DNA of 64,000 nt from Bacteroides sp. (GTDB lineage: Bacteria; Bacteroidota; Bacteroidia; Bacteroidales; Muribaculaceae): assembly GCA_014802015.1 (NCBI GenBank), contig JAAVDB010000035.1:32174-96173 (forward strand), in the 5' to 3' direction. Shown here piece after piece: positions 48,980 to 57,963 of this stretch (positions within the stretch are counted from its first letter, which is position 1; each line of letters opens with the position of its first letter). Made by a program: the position numbers and the translations under genes. The notes below the pieces were generated by a model, which was not told where the DNA came from, did not search any database, and was given only the letters and a program-made list of their open reading frames with translations.

Positions 48980-49710
48980 AGGCTATGATATTTGCGGCCG
49001 GACTCGGTACGCGTCTCGCGCCACTGACCGATAGCTGTCCCAAGGCTCTCATAGAGGTAGGCGGTAAACCTATGTTGCTTAGAGCTATCGAACGCTTGCG
49101 CGATGCCGGTGTCAGTGAGATCATAGTCAATATCCATCATCATGCTGCAATGATCCGGGATTATATCGATGGTAATGATTTCGGTGTAGCAGTGACGGTG
49201 AGCGATGAGAGCGACATGCTCCTCGACACAGGAGGCGGTGTGGTCAAGGCCGCACCTCTGTTGCGGGGTGACGGCCCGGTTATACTTTACAACGCGGATA
49301 TATTTACAGATTTCTCTCTTGTCGAAATGGTCAAGTCGCATTGTCAATCTGGGGCCGATGTCACATTGCTGACCGATGACCGTAACACCTCGCGCTATTT
49401 GCTCTTTGATGCCGCCGGACGCATGACGGGGTGGCGCAATGTCACGACGGGCGAGGAGAGGTCGCCCTACGACCGTTCGTCATTAGCCTCGTGCCGGCAA
49501 CTTGCCTTCGGAGGAATACATGTAATCGATCCATCGGTCATAGACAGGCTTGTGGTGTACAGGTCTGAAGGTAAATTCTCGATTACACCATTCTACATCG
49601 ACACATGTGACACGCTCGACATCAGATGCTATACACCTTCGGAATCCTATACGTGGGTTGACATAGGTCGTCCTGAGTCGCTGGCCCGGGCCCAGGCACT
49701 CTGTGTATAG
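48976..49710 (+). CDS. Sugar-1-phosphate nucleotidyltransferase, MurU-like
   Basis: 244 residues from the ATG at 48976, overlapping the kinase stop (ATGA). Nucleotidyltransferase fold: MIFAAGLGTRLAPLTDSCPK (signature GLGTRL and Lys), IVNIHHHAAMI, LLDTGGGVVKAAPLL, VILYNADIFTDF (metal-binding Asp). The length and sequence fit MurNAc-1-phosphate uridylyltransferase. With the kinase this makes UDP-MurNAc or a similar nucleotide sugar from recycled cell-wall sugars, bypassing de novo steps. Other sugar-1-phosphate substrates cannot be ruled out. Confidence 0.82.
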   Translation: MKAMIFAAGLGTRLAPLTDSCPKALIEVGGKPMLLRAIERLRDAGVSEIIVNIHHHAAMIRDYIDGNDFGVAVTVSDESDMLLDTGGGVVKAAPLLRGDGPVILYNADIFTDFSLVEMVKSHCQSGADVTLLTDDRNTSRYLLFDAAGRMTGWRNVTTGEERSPYDRSSLASCRQLAFGGIHVIDPSVIDRLVVYRSEGKFSITPFYIDTCDTLDIRCYTPSESYTWVDIGRPESLARAQALCV

Positions 49711-49720
49711 ATATGAAAAA

Positions 49721-49748
49721 AGAGAGGGGGTCTCACGACAGCCTCTCT
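49721..49748 (-). terminator. Terminator between the nucleotidyltransferase gene and sodB
   Basis: AGAGAGG (49721-49727) pairs with CCTCTCT (49742-49748); an A run to the left gives a T run on the minus strand, suiting sodB. Confidence 0.65.
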
Positions 49749-49811
49749 CTCCATTCATCACATTATGCTTATATTGCTTATATATTGTATAGTTTTTAAC
49801 GAGTAGTTTCT

Positions 49812-50390
49812 TTAGATATATCTGCTGGCCACGATGTCCCAGTCGACAATCTTCCACAACTCCTTGAGCGCGTCGGCACGGCGGTTGCGATAGTCGAGGT
49901 AGTATGCATGTTCCCAAACATCGAAGGTCAGCAACGGTGTGAGTCCCTGGGTCAACGGGTTTTCGGCATTTGAGCCTTTGGTGATAAAGAGCTTGCCGGT
50001 AGTGTCTTTTGACAGCCATACCCATCCGGAACCGAATATGGATACTCCGGCCTCTTCAAATTCCTTCTTAAAGTTCTCCACTGATCCGAACTGCTCCTCG
50101 ATGGCGTGGCGCAGATGACCTTCAGGTTCGTGATTGCCGTCGGGCGAGAACGTGAAGAAATAAAATATGTGGTTCCATGCCTGAGAGGCATTGTTGAACA
50201 GCGGGCCTGACGCGGTCTTTATGATCTCCTCAAGTTCCATATCTTCGTACTCTGTACCCTTGATAAGGCGGTTGAGGTTATCGATATATGTGCGTTCATG
50301 CTTGCCATAGTGGTATTCTATAGTCTCGCGCGATATTACAGGTGCGAGTGCATCGTTCTCGTAAGGGAGTTGGGGAAGTTCGTAAACCAT
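49812..50390 (-). CDS. sodB: Iron/manganese superoxide dismutase
   Basis: 192 residues, full length. Metal ligands: His in TIEYHYGKH (about 27), His in NASQAWNHIFYF (about 74), Asp and His in DVWEHAYYLDY. Dismutes superoxide in the cytosol. The position normally HH in YGKHHQTYV reads HE (GKHERTYI); the ligand His itself is kept. No clear promoter consensus upstream. Confidence 0.95.
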   Translation of the reverse strand: MVYELPQLPYENDALAPVISRETIEYHYGKHERTYIDNLNRLIKGTEYEDMELEEIIKTASGPLFNNASQAWNHIFYFFTFSPDGNHEPEGHLRHAIEEQFGSVENFKKEFEEAGVSIFGSGWVWLSKDTTGKLFITKGSNAENPLTQGLTPLLTFDVWEHAYYLDYRNRRADALKELWKIVDWDIVASRYI

Positions 50391-50519
50391 ATCTTTCTAT
50401 ATGAATTATTAGAGTGAATTATTGTTTGTTTGACTATAAAACACTCCTTGTCGCTGATTGGTTTTCATTCAAAATGTTAAGACTTCTCCTAAAAATGTTA
50501 AAACAGTCGGATTATTTAC

Positions 50520-50527
50520 TATCTTTG
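50520..50527 (+). promoter_or_regulatory. -7 element before the GH92 gene
   Basis: TATCTTTG, 20 bases before the ATG at 50548. No TTTG is found at 19-21 bases upstream. Confidence 0.5.
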
Positions 50528-50547
50528 CGGTATTCACTTAATAAGAT

Positions 50548-52656
50548 ATGTATATGAGACAGATTTTATCTCTGTTTATGACTGTTGTGCTTGCGCACAC
50601 AGCTGTGGGAATGGATTTAACAAGGCATGTGGATCCTTACATCGGCACAGGAGGGCATGGTCATGTATTTCTCGGTGCCAATGTGCCGTTCGGTATGGTA
50701 CAGCTTGGACCCTCTCAGCCTGTAAAGGGATGGGACTGGTGTTCAGGTTATCATTATTCCGACTCGATACTTGTCGGATTCAGCCACCTGCATCTGGGTG
50801 GTACCGGCATAGGTGATCTCGGTGACATTACGTTTTTCCCGACCAATAATCCCGATGTAAGGCGATCGCGCTTCTCGCATGACCGCGAGAGTGTGATGCC
50901 CGGATATTATAGAGTTACACTTGATGATGCAGGTGTTGATGTCGAGCTCACGGCCGGAACGCGCACAGGATTTCACCGTTATAATTTTGCCGATAGTGAT
51001 ACGGCTCACGTTATCGTTGATTTGGCTTACGGCATCGGCTGGGATAAGGAGACGGAGGGGAAACTGACTAAAGTGAGCGATACGGCTGTCGAAGGTTACC
51101 GCTACTCGTCAGGCTGGGCCAAGGATCAGAAGATATATTTCTATGCCGAGTTTTCCCGTCCCATGATCGAGTGTGTCAATCCTGACAGTCTTATCGTAGA
51201 CTGCGTATTTGCTCCGTCATCATCGCCACTGGAGGCAAAGGTGGCGCTGTCGCCTGTCAGCATCGATGGCGCCAAGGCCAATTTTGCGGCAGAAGCATCA
51301 GGCGTTTCATTTGATATGGCACGTAACGCTGCCAAAGACAGATGGAACGACAATCTCAGCCGCGCGGTCGTGACAGGAGGTGACGATGCGCAGAAGAGGG
51401 TGTTTTATACGGCTCTGTACCATGCCATGACGGCACCTGTGACTTTCAGTGACGTCACGGCTGAACACCCGTCATACACAGTGTTCTCGCTGTGGGATAC
51501 ATATCGTGCCGCACATCCGCTCTATACATTATTGTATCCCGAGATGCAGTCAGACATTGCCGCTTCGTTTATGGATATATATAGTAAGCAAGGCAAACTG
51601 CCCGTATGGCATCTTCATGGCAATGAGACGGATTGTATGGTAGGTAATCCCGGTGTTATCGTGCTCGGCGATATGATAATGAAAGGTTTTGTCGAAGACA
51701 CTGCTTCCGCATATAATGCGATGAAAGTCTCTGCAATGCTTGACGAACGCTCGCTTGACGCTCTTAAGAAGTATGGCTACCTGCCCTACGATGTGTGTGG
51801 CAACAGAACTGTGGCTATGGGTCTTGAATATGCCATCGCTGACGGAGCTATAGCAGCCGTAGGTGCAAAACTTGGTGATAAAGACAATTACTTCGCCCGT
51901 CGTGCCAAGTCATACGAAAAATATTTCGATAAGAAGACCGGGTTTATGCGTGCCCGCGATACAAAAGGACATCTGAGGGACGGTGAGTTTGATCCGTTTG
52001 CGGCTACGCATGATGTCAATGATTACTGCGAGGGTAACGCATGGCAATATATATGGCTTGTGTCGCATGATCCTCATGGCCTGATACGGCTGTTCGGATC
52101 GGAGGATAGATTTATAGAAAAGCTCGATTCGCTGTATGTCGTGGAGGGAGATCTCGGCGAGAATGCATCACCCGATGTGTCGGGACTCATAGGTCAGTAT
52201 GCTCACGGTAATGAGCCGGGTCATCATACCATATATTTATATAACTATGCCGGTCATCCTGACAAGTCGGCTCCGTTGCTGCGCAAGGTTATGACCGAAC
52301 TTTACACCGATGCGCCTGACGGCCTTAGCGGCAATGAGGATGTAGGGCAGATGTCATCCTGGTACGTACTGTCTTCGATGGGACTGTATCAGGTTGAGCC
52401 GTGCGGCGGACGTTTTGTGATCGGAACACCGCTGTTTGATACGGTGACGATAGCATTACCCGACGGCAAAAGTTTCTCGGTCGTGGCTGACAATAATTCA
52501 GCTGAGAATATTTATGTACGTTCTGCGACACTCAACGGTCGTCCATACACCAAGGGCTATATTGACTTTAACGATATAGTGGCCGGCGGTGAACTAAGGT
52601 TGCAGATGGGGGCCACACCTTCCGATTTTGCCAAGGCGAAAAAGGATAGACCGTGA
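50548..52656 (+). CDS. Glycoside hydrolase family 92 (alpha-mannosidase type)
   Basis: 702 residues. Signal peptide at 1-20 (a second Met at residue 3 is also possible). N-terminal beta-sandwich (VDPYIGTGGHGHVFLGANVP, GFSHLHLGGTGIGD) and a C-terminal six-hairpin helical domain (YCEGNAWQYIWLVSHDP, GNEPGHHTIYLYNYAG, DGLSGNEDVGQMSSWYVLS). The Glu of GNEPGHH and Asp of GNEDVGQ are the expected acid and base. Family 92 enzymes are calcium-dependent exo-alpha-mannosidases acting on N-glycans or yeast mannan. It stands alone, without SusC/D genes. Confidence 0.93.
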   Translation: MYMRQILSLFMTVVLAHTAVGMDLTRHVDPYIGTGGHGHVFLGANVPFGMVQLGPSQPVKGWDWCSGYHYSDSILVGFSHLHLGGTGIGDLGDITFFPTNNPDVRRSRFSHDRESVMPGYYRVTLDDAGVDVELTAGTRTGFHRYNFADSDTAHVIVDLAYGIGWDKETEGKLTKVSDTAVEGYRYSSGWAKDQKIYFYAEFSRPMIECVNPDSLIVDCVFAPSSSPLEAKVALSPVSIDGAKANFAAEASGVSFDMARNAAKDRWNDNLSRAVVTGGDDAQKRVFYTALYHAMTAPVTFSDVTAEHPSYTVFSLWDTYRAAHPLYTLLYPEMQSDIAASFMDIYSKQGKLPVWHLHGNETDCMVGNPGVIVLGDMIMKGFVEDTASAYNAMKVSAMLDERSLDALKKYGYLPYDVCGNRTVAMGLEYAIADGAIAAVGAKLGDKDNYFARRAKSYEKYFDKKTGFMRARDTKGHLRDGEFDPFAATHDVNDYCEGNAWQYIWLVSHDPHGLIRLFGSEDRFIEKLDSLYVVEGDLGENASPDVSGLIGQYAHGNEPGHHTIYLYNYAGHPDKSAPLLRKVMTELYTDAPDGLSGNEDVGQMSSWYVLSSMGLYQVEPCGGRFVIGTPLFDTVTIALPDGKSFSVVADNNSAENIYVRSATLNGRPYTKGYIDFNDIVAGGELRLQMGATPSDFAKAKKDRP

Positions 52657-52730
52657 GTGATTGAATAATAGAATGTTATGCTGGAGGTGGTAAATTTTTT
52701 GAAATTTTATTGAAAAAAGTTCTTTAAAAA

Positions 52731-52762
52731 TTTGCTCAGAATAAAAAAACTCTCTACCTTTG
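52731..52762 (+). promoter_or_regulatory. Promoter of the tRNA-Gly/tRNA-Leu unit
   Basis: TTTG (52731-52734), 20-base spacer, TACCTTTG (52755-52762). Exact consensus, about 50 bases before tRNA-Gly. Confidence 0.8.
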
Positions 52763-52817
52763 CAGAGCAAAAACGGAGGAGAGCCTCCTCGGGAAACAAG
52801 CCCGCTGCATAACATAC

Positions 52818-52890
52818 GCGAAAATAGCTCAGTTGGTAGAGCACAACCTTGCCAAGGTTGGGGTCGCGGGTTCGAGTCCCGTTTTTCGCT
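52818..52890 (+). tRNA. tRNA-Gly (GCC)
   Basis: Cloverleaf: acceptor GCGAAAA with TTTTCGC, D-arm GCTCAGTTGGTAGAGC, anticodon stem CAACC/GGTTG with loop TTGCCAA, T-arm GCGGGTTCGAGTCCCGT. CCA is not encoded. Confidence 0.97.
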
Positions 52891-52928
52891 CTCATTTAAC
52901 CCTCGTATCTCACAAGATACACACTCAT

Positions 52929-53012
52929 GTCCGGGTGGTGGAATTGGTAGACACGCTACTTTGAGGGGGTAGTGGCCGAAAGGCTGTGTGAGTTCGAATC
53001 TCATCTCGGACA
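52929..53012 (+). tRNA. tRNA-Leu (GAG)
   Basis: Acceptor GTCCGGG with CTCGGAC, D-arm with GGTGGAATTGGTAGAC, anticodon loop TTGAGGG (anticodon GAG), long variable arm of the leucine class, T-arm GAGTTCGAATCTC. CCA is not encoded. Confidence 0.96.
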
Positions 53013-53017
53013 CTTTC

Positions 53018-53058
53018 AAAACCGCAAGCGATTGATAATCTCAATCTCCTGCGGTTTT
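53018..53058 (+). terminator. Terminator of the tRNA unit
   Basis: AAAACCGCA (53018-53026) pairs with TGCGGTTTT (53050-53058), with an inner GATTGA/TCAATC stem; followed by T-rich sequence. Confidence 0.85.
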
Positions 53059-53100
53059 GTTATTTAATGGGTATTTAAACAATATATATTAAGTCTGAAT

Positions 53101-54003
53101 ATGCGTACTCGCGAACGGCAAATATACACGGTTACGTTGACTGGATCGGCTGTCAATGCTGCGCTTATCGTGCTGAAATTCTTGGCTGGATTTTTGGGGC
53201 GGAGTTCGGCTATGGTGGCAGATGCGGTTCACTCCCTGAGCGATTTCATATCGGATGTCGTAGTTCTGATTTTTGTAAGGATTGCAGGTAAACCCAGAGA
53301 TAAGGGGCATGATTACGGACATGGAAAATTCGAGACGCTTGCCACGCTGATTATCGGGATACTGTTGGGCGTAGCGGGTATCGGTCTTATGATAAACGGT
53401 ATCGAGTCGGTGGTCAAAAGTCTCAACGGGGAGTCTTTGCCGCGTCCCACCATGCTTGCTCTTGCCATCGCCATTTTTGCCATCGTGTCAAAGGAGTGGC
53501 TGTATCGTTATACTCTCCGAGCTGGCAACCGACTCGATTCGCCGGCTGTCGTTGCAAATGCATGGCATCATCGCAGTGATGCCATATCATCGATAGGCAC
53601 ACTTGTGGGTATCAGCGGAGCCATGTTTCTTGGTGATCGTTGGCGCATCCTCGACCCCGTGGCGGCGGTCGTGGTCAGTGTGTTTATTATAAAGAGCGGT
53701 TACGACATTATCAAGCCGTGCATCAGTGAACTGCTTGAAGCGTCCTTACCTGAGAATAAAGAGCGTGAGATCATCCGTCTGGTTAAGTCCGTACCGGGAA
53801 TAGAGATGGTCCATAATCTCCGCACCCGACGCATCGGCAACGCTGTAGCAGTTGATCTGCATGCAAAAATGGATGGTAACATCACCCTGTCAGAGGCTCA
53901 TGCTAAAGCTACCGCCGCCGAGATAGCTATTAAAAAAGCTTTTGGCGATAACGCGATTATCAACATTCACATGGAACCGCTGCCTGACTCTGCAAAGTCG
54001 TGA
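53101..54003 (+). CDS. Cation diffusion facilitator (CDF) metal transporter
   Basis: 300 residues. Six membrane segments in about residues 12-210. Metal site motifs are visible: MVADAVHSLSDFISDVVVL (Asp-x3-Asp type) in TM2 and AWHHRSDAISSIGTLVG in TM5. The cytosolic C-terminal domain (about 210-295) has the ferredoxin-like fold with HNLRTRRIGNAVAVDLH. Exports zinc, iron or other divalent metals in exchange for protons (FieF/CzcD family); the metal is not certain. Confidence 0.92.
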   Translation: MRTRERQIYTVTLTGSAVNAALIVLKFLAGFLGRSSAMVADAVHSLSDFISDVVVLIFVRIAGKPRDKGHDYGHGKFETLATLIIGILLGVAGIGLMINGIESVVKSLNGESLPRPTMLALAIAIFAIVSKEWLYRYTLRAGNRLDSPAVVANAWHHRSDAISSIGTLVGISGAMFLGDRWRILDPVAAVVVSVFIIKSGYDIIKPCISELLEASLPENKEREIIRLVKSVPGIEMVHNLRTRRIGNAVAVDLHAKMDGNITLSEAHAKATAAEIAIKKAFGDNAIINIHMEPLPDSAKS

Positions 54004-54073
54004 CCATAGGTTTGAGTCAACACAGGGATGCAATCCATTATAATAATGTATATATAATATATGTATACAAAAA

Positions 54074-54112
54074 AACAAGTGTCTAAATCATTGAAGATTT
54101 AAACACTTGTTT
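54074..54112. terminator. Bidirectional terminator between the CDF gene and tRNA-Cys
   Basis: AACAAGTGTCTAAATC pairs with GATTTAAACACTTGTT (16 positions, one mismatch, six-base loop). A/T runs occur on both sides. Confidence 0.85.
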
Positions 54113-54114
54113 TG

Positions 54115-54185
54115 AGGTTCCTAGCAGATTCGAACTGCTGTAAACGGTTTTGCAGACCGGTACCTAACCACTCGGCCAAGGAACC
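54115..54185 (-). tRNA. tRNA-Cys (GCA)
   Basis: Minus strand: acceptor GGTTCCT with AGGAACC, D-arm GCCGAGTGGTTAGG, anticodon loop CTGCAAA (GCA), T-arm GCAGTTCGAATCTGC. 71 bases, no encoded CCA. Confidence 0.96.
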
Positions 54186-54209
54186 ATTCTCCTTTCGGAT
54201 TTTGCACTG

Positions 54210-54241
54210 CAAAGGTATGGCTAATTTTTGACATACGCAAG
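54210..54241 (-). promoter_or_regulatory. Promoter of tRNA-Cys
   Basis: Minus strand: CTTG (54241-54238, three of four), 20-base spacer, TACCTTTG (54217-54210). Confidence 0.6.
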
Positions 54242-54283
54242 CAATTCGCGCATTTTTATCAAAAAAAGTTTTTTTCAACAAGT

Positions 54284-54317
54284 CAGTCCCTGTTCATACG
54301 GTGATGGACAGGGACTG
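54284..54317 (-). terminator. Terminator of the GH2 gene
   Basis: CAGTCCCTGTTCAT (54284-54297) pairs with ATGGACAGGGACTG (54304-54317), one mismatch. A T-rich stretch follows on the minus strand. Confidence 0.8.
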
Positions 54318-54336
54318 ATTTGTTCAGAATGCATGC

Positions 54337-56721
54337 TTATTTGCGCGGCCGACCGATATTGATCGTGACAGGGCGCAGTCCTTCGGCTGAGACCGTTACA
54401 CGCGGAGCCTTGTCACCGTGTGTTGACCGTATAATCGCTGCGGCGCATCCGTTATGCAGTCTTCGGCTTGAGGCTGTGGATAATTCTTCGGATGTCATAT
54501 CGCCGTTAATGAGACCTACCAGTTCGGCATCACCGCTGACATCCACCTTTATGTAGCGAGTGTCGCCCGGCACAGTGCGACCCTTTGAGTCTACCGCACG
54601 TACGGTGATGTGACGGAGCGAGATGCCGTCAGAGGGCATCGGTGCGTCACCTTCATCTACCGACACCTCCAGGCGGGCGGTCTTGCCGGCTGTCTCGATG
54701 CGGTGTGTGGCGACCTTCCTACCATCGATATATGCCACCGCTTCGGCATGGCCGGCCGAGTAGGGGATACTGTCCCAGAATATTACATTACGCTGTTTAG
54801 GTGATGAGGTGTTGTTGCGGCGACGGCCGTATGACTTGCCGTTGACAAACAGTTCCACTTCATCGGCATTGGTGTAAGTATACAGCGGCAGCATTGAACC
54901 TGCACGAAAGTTCCAGTGATCGACCATCTGATCCGTACCGACCAGGACATCATTCCACATCACGTTGTTATTACTCTCCTTGACAGCGATGTGCACCACC
55001 GGTTCGTCGGGCCGGAAATAACTGCGTATGAACCATGCCTGAGGTTTAGGACGGAGCGATATGTCAAATACGCCTTTGTCCCAACCTTTGACCGGCCATC
55101 CCTGCGATTCACCGAGATAGTCGATAGCTCCCCAATAGGCGAGTCCGGTCACCTTGTCAAGATCCATGCAAAACCAGTTTGCACCCATGTCGGCAGTGCT
55201 CGCCTCGCTCTGATAGAATATCATGTAAGGGAAACGTCTCGCATCGCCCGGGAAATACATGTATCTGTAATTGTAGGCGGCGATGTCGGTGATCGTAGCG
55301 AGTGCAGCCGGCAGAGAATCGGTCTTATGATTACGTCCGCGAGGGTGCATGGCCACAGTGACAGGACGCGTTGTGTCGTAACGTTCGAGCAAGGCCTTCT
55401 GTAGTTTGTAGGGAGTCACGCCATAGTCATGATAGGGCAGATCGTACAGCATCTGCAACTCATTTCCGAGACTCCACATTATGACTGACGGGTGATTGCG
55501 GTCGCGTTTGATCCATTCGGGCACGTTTTCAGGCCACAGCTCCATCCAGTCACGGCGGCCGCCGGCATACTGCAGTAGCCATTTGTCATACAGCTCGTCC
55601 ACGACCAGTATGCCGTACTCGTCACACAGATCAAGGAACGACTCCGAGTAGGGATTGTGTGAAGTGCGTATGTGGTTGAATCCCCAATCCTTCAACATGC
55701 TGATGCGTTTGCGCATGGCATCGGGATATGCTGCTGCGCCGAGAGCTCCGAGTGTGTGATGATTGGCTATACCTTTCAGCAACACTTTGTTTCCGTTGAG
55801 CATGAAACCGTTCTCTGGACTATAGCTGATGGTGCGAATGCCGAATCGTTGTGACACACGGTCGCACTCATTGCCCTCGGGATCGATGAGAGACATTTCG
55901 GCCCGGTAGAGCGAAGGTGTCTCGCAACTCCACAGGCTCGGGGCGGGTATGCTGATCGTATCAAGCTCATATTCGCGAGTCGGCTTTGAAGTCTTGATCT
56001 TTTGTGAGTGTGTGAGGATCGTATCGTTGTCGGGACCGATGATACTTGTCACGACCTCAAAGGGGGTCTTTTTTGAATGGCGGGAAGCTATCTCGGCCAC
56101 GATCGCTACCCGGGCATTATCGGGAGTGATGTCATGAGTGGTGATCTTGAGCGGGTGACGCTCGAAATGCAATTTTTTGTCAGTGACGATCAGGTTGACA
56201 TCGCGATACAGACCGGCGCCCGTGTACCATCGCGAGTTTTTGGGGTCGCGGGTGTCGGCGAATACCTCTATTATATTTGGAGCGTCATAATTAAGCCGGT
56301 CGGAGATGTCACAGTCCAGTCCGAGGTAACCGTAATCGGTCGAGCCGATTTTCTCACCGTTGAGATACACATCTCCTACGAGTAATATACCCTCGAAATC
56401 AAGAACTACACGCTTGCCTTTCCATGACGGGTCGGGGGTAAGACTGCGCACATACCAACCTGTACCCATCTCCTTAAATCCGCGGGCACTCAGACGGCTC
56501 TTGATGTTGGCTACGGAATTATTCAGGTCGGGGAGTTCGTCAGCCGCCGGAGTGACCCACGGCTGTGAGATCTGGAAGTCGTGAGGCAGATTGACCGTCT
56601 CGGCCGGAGCATCCTTTGATCCACGGTGAAACTCCCATCCGCCGTTGAGGTTTATGACCTCGCGGGCTTGTGCGGTTAATATGGTTGACAGTGCAAGACA
56701 GAGATTCAGGATAGGTTTCAT
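54337..56721 (-). CDS. Glycoside hydrolase family 2 (beta-galactosidase type) with DUF4982
   Basis: 794 residues from the ATG at 56721. A longer reading to 56847 passes through the promoter and has no signal peptide at its front. Signal peptide at 1-20. Jelly-roll N-terminal domain (INLNGGWEFHRGSKDAPAET), Ig-like domain, TIM barrel with acid/base Glu in IMWSLGNELQM and probable nucleophile Glu in FYQSEAST, then a DUF4982 domain (YTNADEVELFVNGKSYGRR) and a last Ig-like domain (about 680-790). Periplasmic exo-glycosidase; beta-galactoside or beta-glucuronide substrates are both possible. Confidence 0.92.
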   Translation of the reverse strand: MKPILNLCLALSTILTAQAREVINLNGGWEFHRGSKDAPAETVNLPHDFQISQPWVTPAADELPDLNNSVANIKSRLSARGFKEMGTGWYVRSLTPDPSWKGKRVVLDFEGILLVGDVYLNGEKIGSTDYGYLGLDCDISDRLNYDAPNIIEVFADTRDPKNSRWYTGAGLYRDVNLIVTDKKLHFERHPLKITTHDITPDNARVAIVAEIASRHSKKTPFEVVTSIIGPDNDTILTHSQKIKTSKPTREYELDTISIPAPSLWSCETPSLYRAEMSLIDPEGNECDRVSQRFGIRTISYSPENGFMLNGNKVLLKGIANHHTLGALGAAAYPDAMRKRISMLKDWGFNHIRTSHNPYSESFLDLCDEYGILVVDELYDKWLLQYAGGRRDWMELWPENVPEWIKRDRNHPSVIMWSLGNELQMLYDLPYHDYGVTPYKLQKALLERYDTTRPVTVAMHPRGRNHKTDSLPAALATITDIAAYNYRYMYFPGDARRFPYMIFYQSEASTADMGANWFCMDLDKVTGLAYWGAIDYLGESQGWPVKGWDKGVFDISLRPKPQAWFIRSYFRPDEPVVHIAVKESNNNVMWNDVLVGTDQMVDHWNFRAGSMLPLYTYTNADEVELFVNGKSYGRRRNNTSSPKQRNVIFWDSIPYSAGHAEAVAYIDGRKVATHRIETAGKTARLEVSVDEGDAPMPSDGISLRHITVRAVDSKGRTVPGDTRYIKVDVSGDAELVGLINGDMTSEELSTASSRRLHNGCAAAIIRSTHGDKAPRVTVSAEGLRPVTINIGRPRK

Positions 56722-56748
56722 GGTATAAGTATATATCTGTTTTCTCTG

Positions 56749-56781
56749 CAAAGTTAAACATTTTATGTATATTCGTGCAAA
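56749..56781 (-). promoter_or_regulatory. Promoter of the GH2 gene
   Basis: Minus strand: TTTG (56781-56778), 21-base spacer, TAACTTTG (56756-56749). It fixes the start at 56721. Confidence 0.7.
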
Positions 56782-56795
56782 TACCATATAAAAAT

Positions 56796-56823
56796 GGGAC
56801 GCAACCCCTAAAGGGTGCGTCCC
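56796..56823 (-). terminator. Terminator of the ROK gene
   Basis: GGGACGCA (56796-56803) pairs with TGCGTCCC (56816-56823), extended by CCC/GGG after a one-base bulge. It shows that the ROK and GH2 genes are separate units. Confidence 0.75.
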
Positions 56824-56853
56824 GGATATGGATTCTCGATATGTCAAGTCGGA

Positions 56854-57963
56854 TTAATTGTTGCTATCGGCATCGATGCGTGAGAGAGCGTAGACGTATG
56901 CACCGATCGAGATGGCCTTGGATGCGCCGAGTTTCGACACCATGATACCTGTACGTTTCATCGGGTCGTATGTGACTGTGTCATCGCTGCCGTAAACGTT
57001 GATCTGACGGCTGGCTCCGACTACGAACTCGGCAAACTCCTGAGGATTGTCGAGGTCGAACACGCGCATCTGTACACGCTGCACATCATCACCGGTCATG
57101 GTCTTGAGTGAAGAGCGGAGCTCACGGAGCAGGGCCGGCTTGATATAATCGATCGCACCTGTCACACCGCCGCCGATCACGATGAGAGAGTCGGTCAGTG
57201 TAACGGCTGTGGCAAAGGCATCGCCGGCCACCTGACCGAACAGGTCGAATGCCTGACGTGCGGCTTCGGGATCACCTTCGAGTTCGCCCGAGGCGATGCG
57301 ATATATGTCGTACGGAGTATAATCATTTGTATTGTCACCCGACAGACGTGCGTATTCACGCTTGATGGCACGGATCGAAGCACCCTCTTCAGCGATGATG
57401 TCCTGATACAGCTTGTTGGGGAGACAGAATGTCTCGACGCACGAGTTGTTACCGAGGTTGAGCTGTGAGTTGATCACCGAACCTATGCCGAGGCCTGTAC
57501 CGAATGTGTAACCGAGCAGGTTGTAATACTGACGGCTGCTGCCGAGGTCAGCGAGGCGACGGTTGAGCTCGGGGAGTGCACCGCCGGTAGCCTCACCGAA
57601 TGCGAAGAGGTCACCGTCGTTGTTGATGAATACGGGCAGACCGAAACGGCGGCTGAGGAACGGGCCGAGAGCCACACCGTCACGGAACGACGGGAAGTTG
57701 GGCAGGTAACCGCCGATGATGCCTGCGCGGTAATCAGCAGGGCCGGGAAATGCGAAACTGATGGCTACAGGTTTTTCAGGCAATTGAGCGATAACTTCTT
57801 CAAAGCCCTTTACCATTGTGGAGAGGCAGAGATCGAGGTCGTGTGAGTTTGAAGGATAGGTGATGGGGTCGACTATGAAGTCATATCCGCGCATGGCGCT
57901 GAATACGAAATTAGTACCTCCGGCATCAAGTGTGATGACGATTCGACGGTCAAACTTGTACAT
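56854..57963 (-). CDS. ROK-family sugar kinase or regulator without the zinc motif
   Basis: 369 residues. N-terminal ATP phosphate loop LDAGGTNFVFSA (DxGGT). Sugar-binding segments FINNDGDLFAFGEATGG and GYTFGTGLGIGSVIN. Most ROK kinases carry a GHxxx...CxCGxxGCxE zinc motif; here the region reads NNSCVETFCLPNKLYQ, so that motif is missing. No helix-turn-helix domain is present, so it is a kinase rather than a NagC-type repressor. Substrate probably a hexose or N-acetylhexosamine, fitting the glycosidases around it. Its promoter is unclear: TATCTTTG at 58101-58094 has no -33. Confidence 0.85.
   Translation of the reverse strand: MYKFDRRIVITLDAGGTNFVFSAMRGYDFIVDPITYPSNSHDLDLCLSTMVKGFEEVIAQLPEKPVAISFAFPGPADYRAGIIGGYLPNFPSFRDGVALGPFLSRRFGLPVFINNDGDLFAFGEATGGALPELNRRLADLGSSRQYYNLLGYTFGTGLGIGSVINSQLNLGNNSCVETFCLPNKLYQDIIAEEGASIRAIKREYARLSGDNTNDYTPYDIYRIASGELEGDPEAARQAFDLFGQVAGDAFATAVTLTDSLIVIGGGVTGAIDYIKPALLRELRSSLKTMTGDDVQRVQMRVFDLDNPQEFAEFVVGASRQINVYGSDDTVTYDPMKRTGIMVSKLGASKAISIGAYVYALSRIDADSNN

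Noticed and set aside
52657..53100. Integrated element at the tRNA genes
   Set aside because: The tRNAs are complete, and no integrase, attachment-site repeat or change of composition is seen near them.
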